From: an uncultured Eubacteriales bacterium
GTDB lineage: Bacteria > Bacillota > Clostridia > Oscillospirales > Acutalibacteraceae
Length of the DNA: 64,000 nucleotides
Assembly: GCA_934489735.1 (NCBI GenBank)
Contig: CAKSSR010000003.1
Span: 1 to 64,000, forward strand
Direction of reading: 5' to 3'
Shown here one piece after another: positions 34,433 through 42,090 of the stretch. A model generated the notes under the pieces. That model did no database searches. It worked only from the letters and a program-made list of their open reading frames with translations, and was not told where the DNA came from. The translations under genes were made by a program, and so were the position numbers. The stretch's first letter is position 1, and each line of letters opens with the position of its first letter.

Positions 34433-36871
34433 TTATTGATTATGTTGTTGCCCTTGCTGTTGTCCTTGTTGTTGCTGTGCTGGTTGTACAGGTTGCCCAG
34501 GCTGTCCTTGCGGTTGCTGTACTAATTGTACTGGGTTCCCTGGTAATGGCTGCTGCGCTTGTTGCATTGGTGGGAACATTATCATGTTTTGCCCTGGTAG
34601 TGGACCTAATGGTTGTACCGGTTGCCCAAATTGCCCTTGTTGTTGCTGTGCTGGTCGTGCCATTTGCCCAAGTTGGCCTAAGTATTGCTGTATTGGTCGT
34701 ACCACTTGCCTTTGCTGCCCTTGCGGCTGCTGTGCTTGTTGCATTGGTTGCCCAGGCTGCCCTTGAGGTTGCTGTACTAATTGCACCGGTTGCCCTAGCT
34801 GCCCTTGCGGTTGCTGTACTAATTGCACTGGTTGCCCAAATTGTCCTTGTTGTTGCTGTGCTAATTGCATTGGTTGCCCAAATTGTCCTTGCTGTTGCTG
34901 TGCCATCATCGGGGGTAGTGCCATTATTTGAATTACCTGCCCTGGTAAGATTACTTGTTGACCTATCATCGGTAATTGAAGCCAGGGAACTGGTCGTATA
35001 TATCCAGCTTGCATTTGCGGTGGCTGTTGCCTTTCTTGTGGTATTGGCTGTTGCGCTGGCCTTTGCTCCTGTTGCCTTTTCTGCTGCTGATGTTTTTCCT
35101 CTGCTTCTCTCTTCATTCTTGCTTGGTATTCACTTAGTTTCTTGAATGGGGCAGAAAATTTATTGGAACAAAGATATAAGTTGCCATCTTTTAAGAAGTC
35201 CTTTAATTTGTAATAAGCAAATTCATCCTTAAATATCTTTTCTAATACCTGCATGTCACCTTCTGTTGATGGTATCTCACTAGGTTCTTGTATTTTTCCA
35301 TTTATTACTACATTTCTGTTCGAAGTTTTAGCTAAATCTAAATTTTCATCATAATATTTAGAAATTAAGAAGCTGTATTTAAATGGTTGGTTATCTATTT
35401 CAAATGTGTTGTCCATGAATTCATCAAGTCTCTGTGCAGATATGTAATGCTTGAGAACTTCTTGATATATCTCCCCATCCCTGTGCATTATCTTGATTGA
35501 AGGAGCTCTCTTATATTCTGATACGTCTCTAATTATTTTTATTACTTTGCCAATATTAAGCCAAGAAAACTTTAATATGCTTGGATATAGTATGTATGTT
35601 TCATCATCCACTTTTAATATTCTCATATCTTTGAAGTTCTCTTTAGTTATTCCACCGATTAAATAGAACTTAAATCTCTCTAGAGAAGTGTCTTCAGGAT
35701 CAAATTCTTCTAAAGACTTAGTAGGCATAAAGTTATAGTTGCTATTGATAATTGATTTCCAGTTATCATTAAAAATGCTGCTGCTCTTTATGACGAAATC
35801 AAACTTTCTGTCTAAGTTGCCATACCTAGCTAATACTTCTTCTTTAGGCATATCAAAAAATGCTGACGATAGGATGTCGTTGATTAAGAAGTTCTTATAA
35901 CTATCTCTGCCTTTAAATCTAAATTCAATTGTGCTTCTCCAAAACTTATCATATGGTAATATATTTCTACCGTCGGAAGACATAATGTCTTTTTTTATTT
36001 GCATTTCGAGTGCTTCTGATATTTTTTGACCCTCTATTGAACTTAAATCGATAAACATGCCTTCATTGTCTGAATTACTTAGGTAATTGATGCAATTGTC
36101 TGCCATGTTTTTTAATTGGAATGTTAAATTCTTGCTAGAATAACGTTGCCCCATGATTAATTTATCTAACCTGGGATATGCTAAGTAGACCTTTTCCCCG
36201 TCTCTGCTTGGTAATTCTAAAAACTTTAACTCTCTAACATCGATCCCGAATCCTTTTACAATGCTAAGTATTATCTTGTATTTCTTCTCTTTTTTGTTTT
36301 CAAAATCTTTCGATCCCTTTACAACTTTCCTAACTTGCTCTTCGTCTGTTTCTATATGCTTCTTGCTGTGGTCTAAAATTTCTTTATAAGTTGTAAATAA
36401 CCCGTCTAAAATTTTGACTTCAGTATTCCAAAATTTTAAAATGCTTGGAATTTGTTCAAGCCCTTCGTTAGAGTTTAGGTTCTTTAAAGCAGCCGTTATT
36501 ATACTAATGTTTGCTAGATCCGTTAAGTTCAAAGAATTAGCAGTTCTGAACTTTACTTGACTATTTTCAATACCTTCAATACTCGTTAAAGTTTCCATTG
36601 AATTTAAGTCGATATCCTTCAAATTCATAGACTTTCCTTGGCCTATAGTTGGATATGCTATTAAAAACTGAGGTTCTTTTTCATTGGATGGTAGCCTTAC
36701 AAAGCTTAATGAAGGAGCTTTCCTGCATGCATCAAGATTTGAGCAAATAATCCTTACGTTTTTTTTATGATTTTTATCAATTATTTCATACGGAGAATGC
36801 CTATCAATGTAAAAATTCTGATCTTGTGCAGCTTGTTCCATTTGTACTTGTTGCGGTGCATTATTAAACAT
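34433..36871 (-). CDS. Unrecognised large protein with three internal repeats and a Gln-rich tandem tail
   Basis: I do not recognise this 812-aa protein. Residues 1-590 look globular. Three segments seem to be diverged repeats of one unit, each holding a strand pair ending in YP: SLSFVRLPSNEKEPQFLIAY (about residue 52), LKFLELPSRDGEKVYLAYP (about 217) and MRILKVDDETYILYPSILKF (about 436). From about residue 590 the protein is a low-complexity Gln/Pro/Gly tail with a 14-residue period, of the type QQPQGQPGQPVQLV, interspersed with hydrophobic patches. There is no signal peptide. ATG 36871 or GTG 36874 both fit AAGGAAGG. It is monocistronic, convergent with the glg operon. Confidence 0.75.
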   Translation of the reverse strand: MFNNAPQQVQMEQAAQDQNFYIDRHSPYEIIDKNHKKNVRIICSNLDACRKAPSLSFVRLPSNEKEPQFLIAYPTIGQGKSMNLKDIDLNSMETLTSIEGIENSQVKFRTANSLNLTDLANISIITAALKNLNSNEGLEQIPSILKFWNTEVKILDGLFTTYKEILDHSKKHIETDEEQVRKVVKGSKDFENKKEKKYKIILSIVKGFGIDVRELKFLELPSRDGEKVYLAYPRLDKLIMGQRYSSKNLTFQLKNMADNCINYLSNSDNEGMFIDLSSIEGQKISEALEMQIKKDIMSSDGRNILPYDKFWRSTIEFRFKGRDSYKNFLINDILSSAFFDMPKEEVLARYGNLDRKFDFVIKSSSIFNDNWKSIINSNYNFMPTKSLEEFDPEDTSLERFKFYLIGGITKENFKDMRILKVDDETYILYPSILKFSWLNIGKVIKIIRDVSEYKRAPSIKIMHRDGEIYQEVLKHYISAQRLDEFMDNTFEIDNQPFKYSFLISKYYDENLDLAKTSNRNVVINGKIQEPSEIPSTEGDMQVLEKIFKDEFAYYKLKDFLKDGNLYLCSNKFSAPFKKLSEYQARMKREAEEKHQQQKRQQEQRPAQQPIPQERQQPPQMQAGYIRPVPWLQLPMIGQQVILPGQVIQIMALPPMMAQQQQGQFGQPMQLAQQQQGQFGQPVQLVQQPQGQLGQPVQLVQQPQGQPGQPMQQAQQPQGQQRQVVRPIQQYLGQLGQMARPAQQQQGQFGQPVQPLGPLPGQNMIMFPPMQQAQQPLPGNPVQLVQQPQGQPGQPVQPAQQQQGQQQGQQHNQ
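34440..35010 (-). repeat. Tandem 42-bp-type coding repeats of the Gln-rich tail
   Basis: On the plus strand the motif TTGCCCAAATTGTCCTTG and variants recur about every 42 bp. They encode 14-residue units QQxQGQxGQPVQxV, with some units interrupted. In-frame length changes between strains are likely. Confidence 0.8.
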
Positions 36872-36909
36872 CACTTGTTTCCTTCCTTTTCTAATATTTT
36901 TAATATAAA

Positions 36910-36937
36910 ATTATAACTTTATCAGTATATCATACAA
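36910..36937 (-). promoter_or_regulatory. Promoter candidate for the Gln-rich protein
   Basis: Minus strand TTGTAT (36937..36932), 16-nt spacer, TATAAT (36915..36910), 38 nt from the start codon. Confidence 0.45.
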
Positions 36938-37084
36938 ATACATATATTACAAGCAGTCACTTCTTACTAAAAAATAAAATTGGGATAATGTGCATTAATA
37001 CATGATTGTTATTAATAATTTATATCGAATTACTACAAAAAAAGATTAAAATTTATGCATGGATGAATATTTTAGGATAAAATA

Positions 37085-37114
37085 TTGTAAAATGGATTGA
37101 CTGTATGATATAAT
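37085..37114 (+). promoter_or_regulatory. Promoter candidate for the exported 193-aa protein
   Basis: TTGTAA (37085-37090), 18-nt spacer, TATAAT (37109-37114), 35 nt before the GTG at 37150. Confidence 0.4.
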
Positions 37115-37149
37115 AAGTATAAAAATAATTATGACTGGAAGGTGCACAT

Positions 37150-37731
37150 GTGAAAAAGTGTTTGACATTAGCAATGACTTTAATGCTATTGGGTGGAGGA
37201 TATAATCATTCCAATGGAAGTTCGTTTTGGACGACTAAAAAGGTACTTGCATCAGGTTTCTTTATAGCTTCTATTTCAGGATATTTCTCATACAAATTGG
37301 CTGAAACGGATTACTTTAAGTTAAAAGAAAGGAAGGAAATAAGACTGACAGATGACTACGAATTTAGAAATATGTTAGCAGAAGATGACTTTTTTTATAA
37401 CATTGGTTATGATTACTCTGACAAGTTGTTGAAAAATGACATAAAGAAATTGGAATTTGAAGGGGAATTTGATGTTAATTGCCTTAAAAATTTAAATGCG
37501 ATTATAAATAATACTTACGCATTTGTTGATACGACGGATGCATTTTCTTCAAACAAAGAGGCTATGTTAATAGCAAGTAAGCTAAAAAGTAAGAAGATCT
37601 TAATAAATCAAATGATTTCGGAATCGTATAAGGAGAATTTAAGATTGGATTACCTAAAGGGAGTTGTTTCAGAAGTAAATGATCTGTTTTTTAGATTGAC
37701 AAACATTCTTGACCAAATAGTATGCGAGTGA
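37150..37731 (+). CDS. Unrecognised exported or membrane-anchored protein (193 aa)
   Basis: I do not recognise the family. The N-terminus has two Lys, a hydrophobic core (LTLAMTLMLLGGGY) and then a second hydrophobic segment (residues about 33-50, VLASGFFIASISGYFSYKLA). It is therefore either secreted after cleavage or anchored by a helical hairpin. The remainder is charged and helical with no Cys near the cleavage region, so it is not a lipoprotein. GTG 37150 has GGAAGGTG upstream. It diverges from the Gln-rich protein gene and is followed by mobile-element debris. Confidence 0.65.
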   Translation: MKKCLTLAMTLMLLGGGYNHSNGSSFWTTKKVLASGFFIASISGYFSYKLAETDYFKLKERKEIRLTDDYEFRNMLAEDDFFYNIGYDYSDKLLKNDIKKLEFEGEFDVNCLKNLNAIINNTYAFVDTTDAFSSNKEAMLIASKLKSKKILINQMISESYKENLRLDYLKGVVSEVNDLFFRLTNILDQIVCE

Positions 37732-37829
37732 TTAAAAAATATCAAAAATGTTATACTGGCTACAAAAGAAGCATGACAAATTGTATTCTCTAACTATTGA
37801 CAAATTGAAAAATAATTGATAAAATTAAT

Positions 37830-37969
37830 TAGAAACGACCACGCACACTCGTGACTTTAGTAATGAGTTAGTGGAAGAACCGTAGGAACTACGGGGATAG
37901 CTTGGTAAATATCTTTCCGTTAGGAGAGAGTTCCCAAGAACCCTGCGACTTTAGTCGTGGGAGGTTCAG
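37830..37969 (+). mobile_element. Short non-autonomous IS200/IS605-type element (about 140 bp)
   Basis: The left end TAGAAACGACCACGC follows TTAAT and matches the element interrupting rimI (72..). A degenerate left hairpin lies at about 37836-37874. The right end is a 63-bp segment (37907-37969) identical to copies at 38944 and 52130, with a hairpin whose loop is TTTA (GCGAC-TTTA-GTCG) inside flanking arms GAACC/GGTTC, ending in TTCAG. Such subterminal hairpins and TTGAT-like targets characterise IS200/IS605 elements and their transposase-free derivatives. There is no coding capacity. Confidence 0.65.
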
Positions 37970-38015
37970 ACAATAACGAGGAACCGTGAGATATGCGGGG
38001 AATTAATGCTATCGA

Positions 38016-38169
38016 GTGAAAATCGACAGCAAAATAGTTAAAAAAGAACAGCGTTGTCTATCGAGGAAATACGAAGACTTAAAAAAAGCGCAACAAAAAG
38101 AATAGAAAGAAAGGAGAAGTTACTCGGCAAAGTATTCAGAAACAAGTCAAGGGTACGAAGGTTTTATAA
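38016..38169 (+). pseudogene. TnpB (IS605 OrfB) fragment, frameshifted
   Basis: Frame 1 (38016-38105) encodes KIDSKIVKKEQRCLSRKYED plus LKKAQQKE. After a frameshift, frame 2 (38101-38169) encodes NRKKGEVTRQSIQKQVKGTK. Together they match the helical region of TnpB proteins from Clostridia (typically ...EQRRLSRKYEnLKK...NIQKQ...KVQKLH...), which precedes the RuvC-like domain. Nothing else of the gene is recognisable. It lies just downstream of the 140-bp element, so a larger autonomous element probably once stood here. Confidence 0.6.
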
Positions 38170-38378
38170 GTGCGTACTAGTGACTTAGTCGAGAATTTGA
38201 TACTGTGATGTGCAAGGGGGCTTGTGATTAATAGGCCTGAATTAAAAAAAAGTATGCACGAGTGAGCAGTGGGGAATGTTTATAAAGACTTTCATTTCTC
38301 GATGTTGATGTATTTGTCCATATTTTGAGTAGCAGGCGCTATTCGATAAGAAATTATCTATGAATAGCTAAACTTTAT
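38170..38378. other. Gene-free decayed stretch upstream of efp
   Basis: No intact ORF. The Xaa-Pro peptidase gene often found before efp in Firmicutes is absent. I see no confident promoter for efp here. Confidence 0.5.
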
Positions 38379-38936
38379 ATGTTATCAGCAGGAGATTTTC
38401 GAAATGGTATTACCTTTGAAATGGATGGTAATGTTTATTCTATAATAGAATTTCAACACGTTAAGCCGGGCAAAGGGGCTGCATTTGTTCGTACAAAGAT
38501 TAGAAATGTAATTACGGGAAGTGTTACTGAAAAGACATTTAATCCGAGTGACAAGTACCCTACAGCTTTCATTGAGCGTAAAGAGATGGAATATCTATAT
38601 AACGATGGCAATCTATATTACTTTATGGATACAGAGACATATGAGCAAATGCCAATAAATAAAGAAATTTTAGGAGATGGCTTTAAATTTGTGAAAGAAA
38701 ACATGGTTTGTAAAGTATTGTCTTACAAAGGTAATGTATTTGGAGTGGAACCGCCTTTATTCGTTGAGTTGACAGTGACAGAAACAGACCCAGGATTTAA
38801 AGGAGATACAGCTACGAATGCAACTAAACCAGCTGTTTTAGAAACTGGAGCAGAAATTAAGGTTCCTTTATTTATAGATCAAGGCGAATGTATTAGAATT
38901 GATACTCGTACAGGAGAATATATCGAGCGTGCATAG
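38379..38936 (+). CDS. efp: Elongation factor P
   Basis: The 185-aa factor relieves ribosome stalling at polyproline stretches. The family N-terminus [17 protein letters not shown] and the exposed loop KPGKGAA are present. The tip residue is Lys32, as in Bacillus, where it carries 5-aminopentanol. The three OB-like domains are complete (C-terminus [16 protein letters not shown]). yfmF and yfmH, whose Bacillus homologues affect this modification, lie 7 kb downstream. The ATG at 38379 has no obvious Shine-Dalgarno sequence, perhaps because upstream sequence was rearranged. A 63-bp IS605-like end begins 7 nt after the stop. Confidence 0.95.
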   Translation: MLSAGDFRNGITFEMDGNVYSIIEFQHVKPGKGAAFVRTKIRNVITGSVTEKTFNPSDKYPTAFIERKEMEYLYNDGNLYYFMDTETYEQMPINKEILGDGFKFVKENMVCKVLSYKGNVFGVEPPLFVELTVTETDPGFKGDTATNATKPAVLETGAEIKVPLFIDQGECIRIDTRTGEYIERA

Positions 38937-38943
38937 TTTTGAT

Positions 38944-39006
38944 AAATATCTTTCCGTTAGGAGAGAGTTCCCAAGAACCCTGCGACTTTAGTCGTGGGAG
39001 GTTCAG
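38944..39006 (+). repeat. 63-bp IS605-type right-end repeat, solo copy after efp
   Basis: Identical over 63 bp to 37907-37969 and 52130-52192, preceded by TTTTGAT and ending GGTTCAG. It contains the nested hairpin GAACC..GCGAC-TTTA-GTCG..GGTTC. No left end is attached. It resembles the 3' end of an omega RNA or an IS605 right end. Confidence 0.75.
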
Positions 39007-39090
39007 AGATAAAGATTGAAATTTAGATAATTACGTAAATTACAAGGGAGGAGAACTACTCGACTAAATTGTCTAGAGTAGGAAATTAAT

Positions 39091-39543
39091 ATGAATATAA
39101 ATGAAAAAGCTGCTTATATCAGAGGTTTAATGGAAGGTCTAGATTTAGACTATGAAAAGAAAGAAGTAAAAATCATCAATGCACTAGTAGACTTAGTTGA
39201 AGAAATGGCAACAGAAGTTGACGAACTTGGAGAAATGCATGAAGAACTTTGCGAACGTGTTGATGAAGTTGATCAAGATTTAGCAGCAGTTGAAGATATA
39301 TTGTATGGCGATGATGAAGACTTGGACAACGAATGCGAATGTGATGACGAGGACGAGTATGAGTATATGACAGAGTGCCCGACATGTGGAGAAAAGATTT
39401 GCTTAAATGAAGAACATCTTAAGAGTGAAGACTTCGAATGTCCAGGTTGTGGAGAAATTTTAGAACTAGATTTCGACGATTGTTGCGAAGGTGATTGCGA
39501 CTGTGGGTGTCAAGAAGGCAAAGATTGCGATTGCAAAGAGTAA
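39091..39543 (+). CDS. CD1247-type protein with C-terminal zinc-binding Cys clusters
   Basis: The 150-aa protein has an N-terminal helical region (NEKAAYIRGLMEGLDLDYEK) typical of the CD1247 N-terminal domain of Clostridia, often encoded next to efp. A very acidic helix and hinge follow. A zinc ribbon (CPTCGE...CPGCGE, residues about 95-125) and a final Cys/Asp cluster (DCDCGCQEGKDCDCKE) come next. The function of the family is unknown. The composition suggests a metal-binding or nucleic-acid-linked role. ATG 39091 follows GTAGGAAA. Confidence 0.8.
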   Translation: MNINEKAAYIRGLMEGLDLDYEKKEVKIINALVDLVEEMATEVDELGEMHEELCERVDEVDQDLAAVEDILYGDDEDLDNECECDDEDEYEYMTECPTCGEKICLNEEHLKSEDFECPGCGEILELDFDDCCEGDCDCGCQEGKDCDCKE

Positions 39544-39600
39544 TTATAAAGAAAGTTAAGAAAAAGTAATAGAAAATAATATAAAACGATTAAAAAAAGG

Positions 39601-39649
39601 CAGCCGGGATTCAGATTTTGTTAAAGAATCTCGACTGTTTACTTTTTTT
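39601..39649. terminator. Bidirectional terminator between the CD1247-type gene and nfnAB
   Basis: A 12-bp imperfect stem (39601-39612 with 39626-39637) is flanked by A/T runs on both sides, so it serves the two convergent genes. Confidence 0.75.
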
Positions 39650-41924
39650 ATCTTGATAATTTTTCGTCTATGCTATGTGCGGCTTTCTTTCCTGCTTCCA
39701 TTGCTAAGATTACGGTTGCGGCACCGCTAACTGCGTCTCCACCTGCAAATATTAAATCTTTACTTGTCATTGAATTTTCATCAATAATTATACAACCATT
39801 GTCCTTAGTTGATATTCCGAATGAAGAATCTTTTACGATAGGATTAGGAACGTTGCCTATTGCTATTACTACGCTGTCAACTTCTATTACGAACTCAGAA
39901 TTTTCTATAGGAATGACACTTTTTCTTCCAGATTCATCAGGTTCTGATAGCATCATCTTAACGCATTTTAATCCGTTTACTTTATTTTGGTTTCCTAATA
40001 TCTCGATTGGGTTTGATAGTAGCTTAAATTCTATATCTTCTTCCTTTGCATGATTAATTTCTTCTAATCTTGCTGGCATTTCTTTTTCTGATCTTCTATA
40101 TACTATATAAACATTTTTAGCTCCTAGCCTTTTGGCACACCTAGCCGCATCCATTGCAACGTTTCCGCCACCTATGACAGCAATTGAGTTAGACTTTAGA
40201 ATAGGAGTGTCATAATTATCTTTGTATGCCTTCATCAAGTTAATTCTCGTCAGAAATTCATTTGCTGAGTATACTCCTATGAGCTGTTCCCCTTCAATTC
40301 CCATGAATTTTGGTAGACCGGCGCCAGATGCTATATATATAGCGCTAAAATTTTGATCCCATAGGTCATTTACGGTAAGAGTTTTACCAATAATTGTATT
40401 TGTTTCAAACTCGACTCCATTATTTTTCAAGGAATCTATCTCTTTTTCTACTATGTCTTTAGGAAGTCTAAACTCTGGAATGCCATAGCTTAAGACTCCT
40501 CCTGGTTTATGAAGTGCTTCGAATACAGTTACGTCATATCCGAGTTTGATCAATTCAGCAGCGCATGTCAATCCAGAAGGGCCAGACCCAACAATAGCTA
40601 CCTTCTTCCCATTTTTTTCAACTGTTTTCTTAATATTTTCACCTTTTTTATTATTAAAATACCAATCCGCAACAAATCTTTCTAGATATCCTATACCTAC
40701 TGGTTCACCTTTTATTCCCCTGATACATTTTGACTCACATTGTTTCTCTTGAGGGCAAACCCTGCCGCATATAGCCGGTAAAGCATTGCTTTCAGTTATT
40801 GTCATGTAGGCATTCATGTAGTCATCATTTTTAATATAATTTATGAATTTTGGTATGTCGATGTTTACAGGACATCCAGATACGCATGATGGCTTCTTGC
40901 ATCCGAGGCAACGTGAAGCTTCTTTTTTTGCCAATTCTTCATCATATCCTAAAGAAACTTCAGAAAAATTATGTTGTCTTGTTTCTGGAGACTGTTCTAT
41001 TGCTTTAGTTTTCTTATTATTGTCATCTTTTTGTTCCTTATTCAAGTATTTTTCTTCTTGTTCCTTGTCTGAGTCGTCCTTTTCTTTATCATCTGTTGAT
41101 AGATTAAATAAATTACAAGAGTCTTCCCTTTCAATTTTCTCATAAGTCTTTAATCTGTTAATGGTATCGTCAAAATCTACTTCATGTCCATCAAAATCTG
41201 GTCCATCTATGCAGGCAAACTTAAACTTGCCATTGACTTTTACACGACATCCCCCGCACATACCTGTTCCATCTATCATAATCGGATTCATACTTACTAT
41301 AGTCTTTGTATTGAATTCCTTAGTTATTTCGGAGACCGCTTTCATCATTGGTAGTGGCCCTATCGCTATTACTAAATCATATTTGTCATCGCTCAATTTC
41401 TTTTTCAATTCTTCCGTGACAAAGCCTTTCTTCCCATAAGATCCATCATCCGTCATCACAACTAAGTCATCGCAGATCTTAGACATCTCTTCTTCAAGTA
41501 TGATTAAATCTTTGTTTTTAAATCCTGATATAATATCAACTTTATTTGATTTGTCCATTTCCTTAATGGCTTTTGCTTGAGGATATATGATTGCTGTTCC
41601 AGTCCCTCCAGCAATTAATAAAAACCTTTTGTATCCTTCAAGATTTGTTGGTTTGCCAAGCGGTCCGACTACATCTTGTATAAAGTCCCCTTCATTTAGT
41701 TTATCCAATAGATAAGTTGTCTTTCCAACCTTTTGATATATTATCGTTATTGTCCCTTTCTCTCTATCAAAATCTGAAATTGTTAAAGGGATTCGCTCCC
41801 CTGTCTCTGAAATCTTTAAAATTATGAACTGGCCTGCCTTTGCTTTGCTTGCTATCAAAGGGGCATCTATAGTCATGCTTGTCGTCAGGTTATTTAATAT
41901 TTTCTTACTTTTAATAAAATTCAT
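39648..41924 (-). CDS. Fused NfnA-NfnB: NADH-dependent ferredoxin:NADP+ oxidoreductase (GltA-like)
   Basis: The 758-aa protein joins two normally separate subunits. Residues about 1-285 are the NfnA/dihydroorotate-dehydrogenase electron-transfer-subunit module, with a ferredoxin-reductase fold, FAD-binding RIPLTISD and the [2Fe-2S] ligands DGTGMCGGCRVK..FACIDGP. A Lys/Glu/Asp-rich linker follows (about 290-335). Residues about 336-758 are NfnB, related to the small subunit of glutamate synthase, with [4Fe-4S] ligands CLGCKKPSCVSGCPV and CGRVCPQEKQCESKC, and FAD/NAD sites GSGPSGLTCA and GGGNVAMDAA. Nfn bifurcates electrons between NADH, ferredoxin and NADP in anaerobes. A direct glutamate synthase role is less likely without a large subunit nearby. 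Confidence 0.88.
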   Translation of the reverse strand: MNFIKSKKILNNLTTSMTIDAPLIASKAKAGQFIILKISETGERIPLTISDFDREKGTITIIYQKVGKTTYLLDKLNEGDFIQDVVGPLGKPTNLEGYKRFLLIAGGTGTAIIYPQAKAIKEMDKSNKVDIISGFKNKDLIILEEEMSKICDDLVVMTDDGSYGKKGFVTEELKKKLSDDKYDLVIAIGPLPMMKAVSEITKEFNTKTIVSMNPIMIDGTGMCGGCRVKVNGKFKFACIDGPDFDGHEVDFDDTINRLKTYEKIEREDSCNLFNLSTDDKEKDDSDKEQEEKYLNKEQKDDNNKKTKAIEQSPETRQHNFSEVSLGYDEELAKKEASRCLGCKKPSCVSGCPVNIDIPKFINYIKNDDYMNAYMTITESNALPAICGRVCPQEKQCESKCIRGIKGEPVGIGYLERFVADWYFNNKKGENIKKTVEKNGKKVAIVGSGPSGLTCAAELIKLGYDVTVFEALHKPGGVLSYGIPEFRLPKDIVEKEIDSLKNNGVEFETNTIIGKTLTVNDLWDQNFSAIYIASGAGLPKFMGIEGEQLIGVYSANEFLTRINLMKAYKDNYDTPILKSNSIAVIGGGNVAMDAARCAKRLGAKNVYIVYRRSEKEMPARLEEINHAKEEDIEFKLLSNPIEILGNQNKVNGLKCVKMMLSEPDESGRKSVIPIENSEFVIEVDSVVIAIGNVPNPIVKDSSFGISTKDNGCIIIDENSMTSKDLIFAGGDAVSGAATVILAMEAGKKAAHSIDEKLSR

Positions 41925-42026
41925 GCAAGATTCCTCCTTATTATTTAATGCTTGCTAAATAATCATACATTTTCTCGTCAAAAAAATCAAGAGAGAATAA
42001 GATTATTCAACATAATTCAAATATGC

Positions 42027-42055
42027 TTGACTGTTTTTTGGTTTTATTGTACAAT
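42027..42055 (+). promoter_or_regulatory. Promoter of smc
   Basis: TTGACT (42027-42032), 17-nt spacer, TACAAT (42050-42055), 36 nt before the ATG. Confidence 0.7.
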
Positions 42056-42090
42056 AATGTTGTAAAATTAATATGCGATGTGGTGGTTAA

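Noticed and set aside
34440..35010. Regular repeats that might be a CRISPR array
   Set aside because: The repeats are in-frame coding units of about 42 bp with no unique spacers, inside a long ORF.
34405..35145. A 246-codon plus-strand ORF rich in Val, Ala and Leu
   Set aside because: It is the antisense of the Gln/Pro/Gly tandem repeats of the minus-strand gene; reverse complement Gln/Gly/Pro codons read as Val/Leu/Ala. No RBS and no membrane-protein layout.
37830..37880. Reading the left end of the 140-bp element as the C-terminus of TnpB (LETTTHTRDFSNELVEEP)
   Set aside because: The same sequence begins abruptly after different flanks at both sites, which fits an element end and not a gene fragment.
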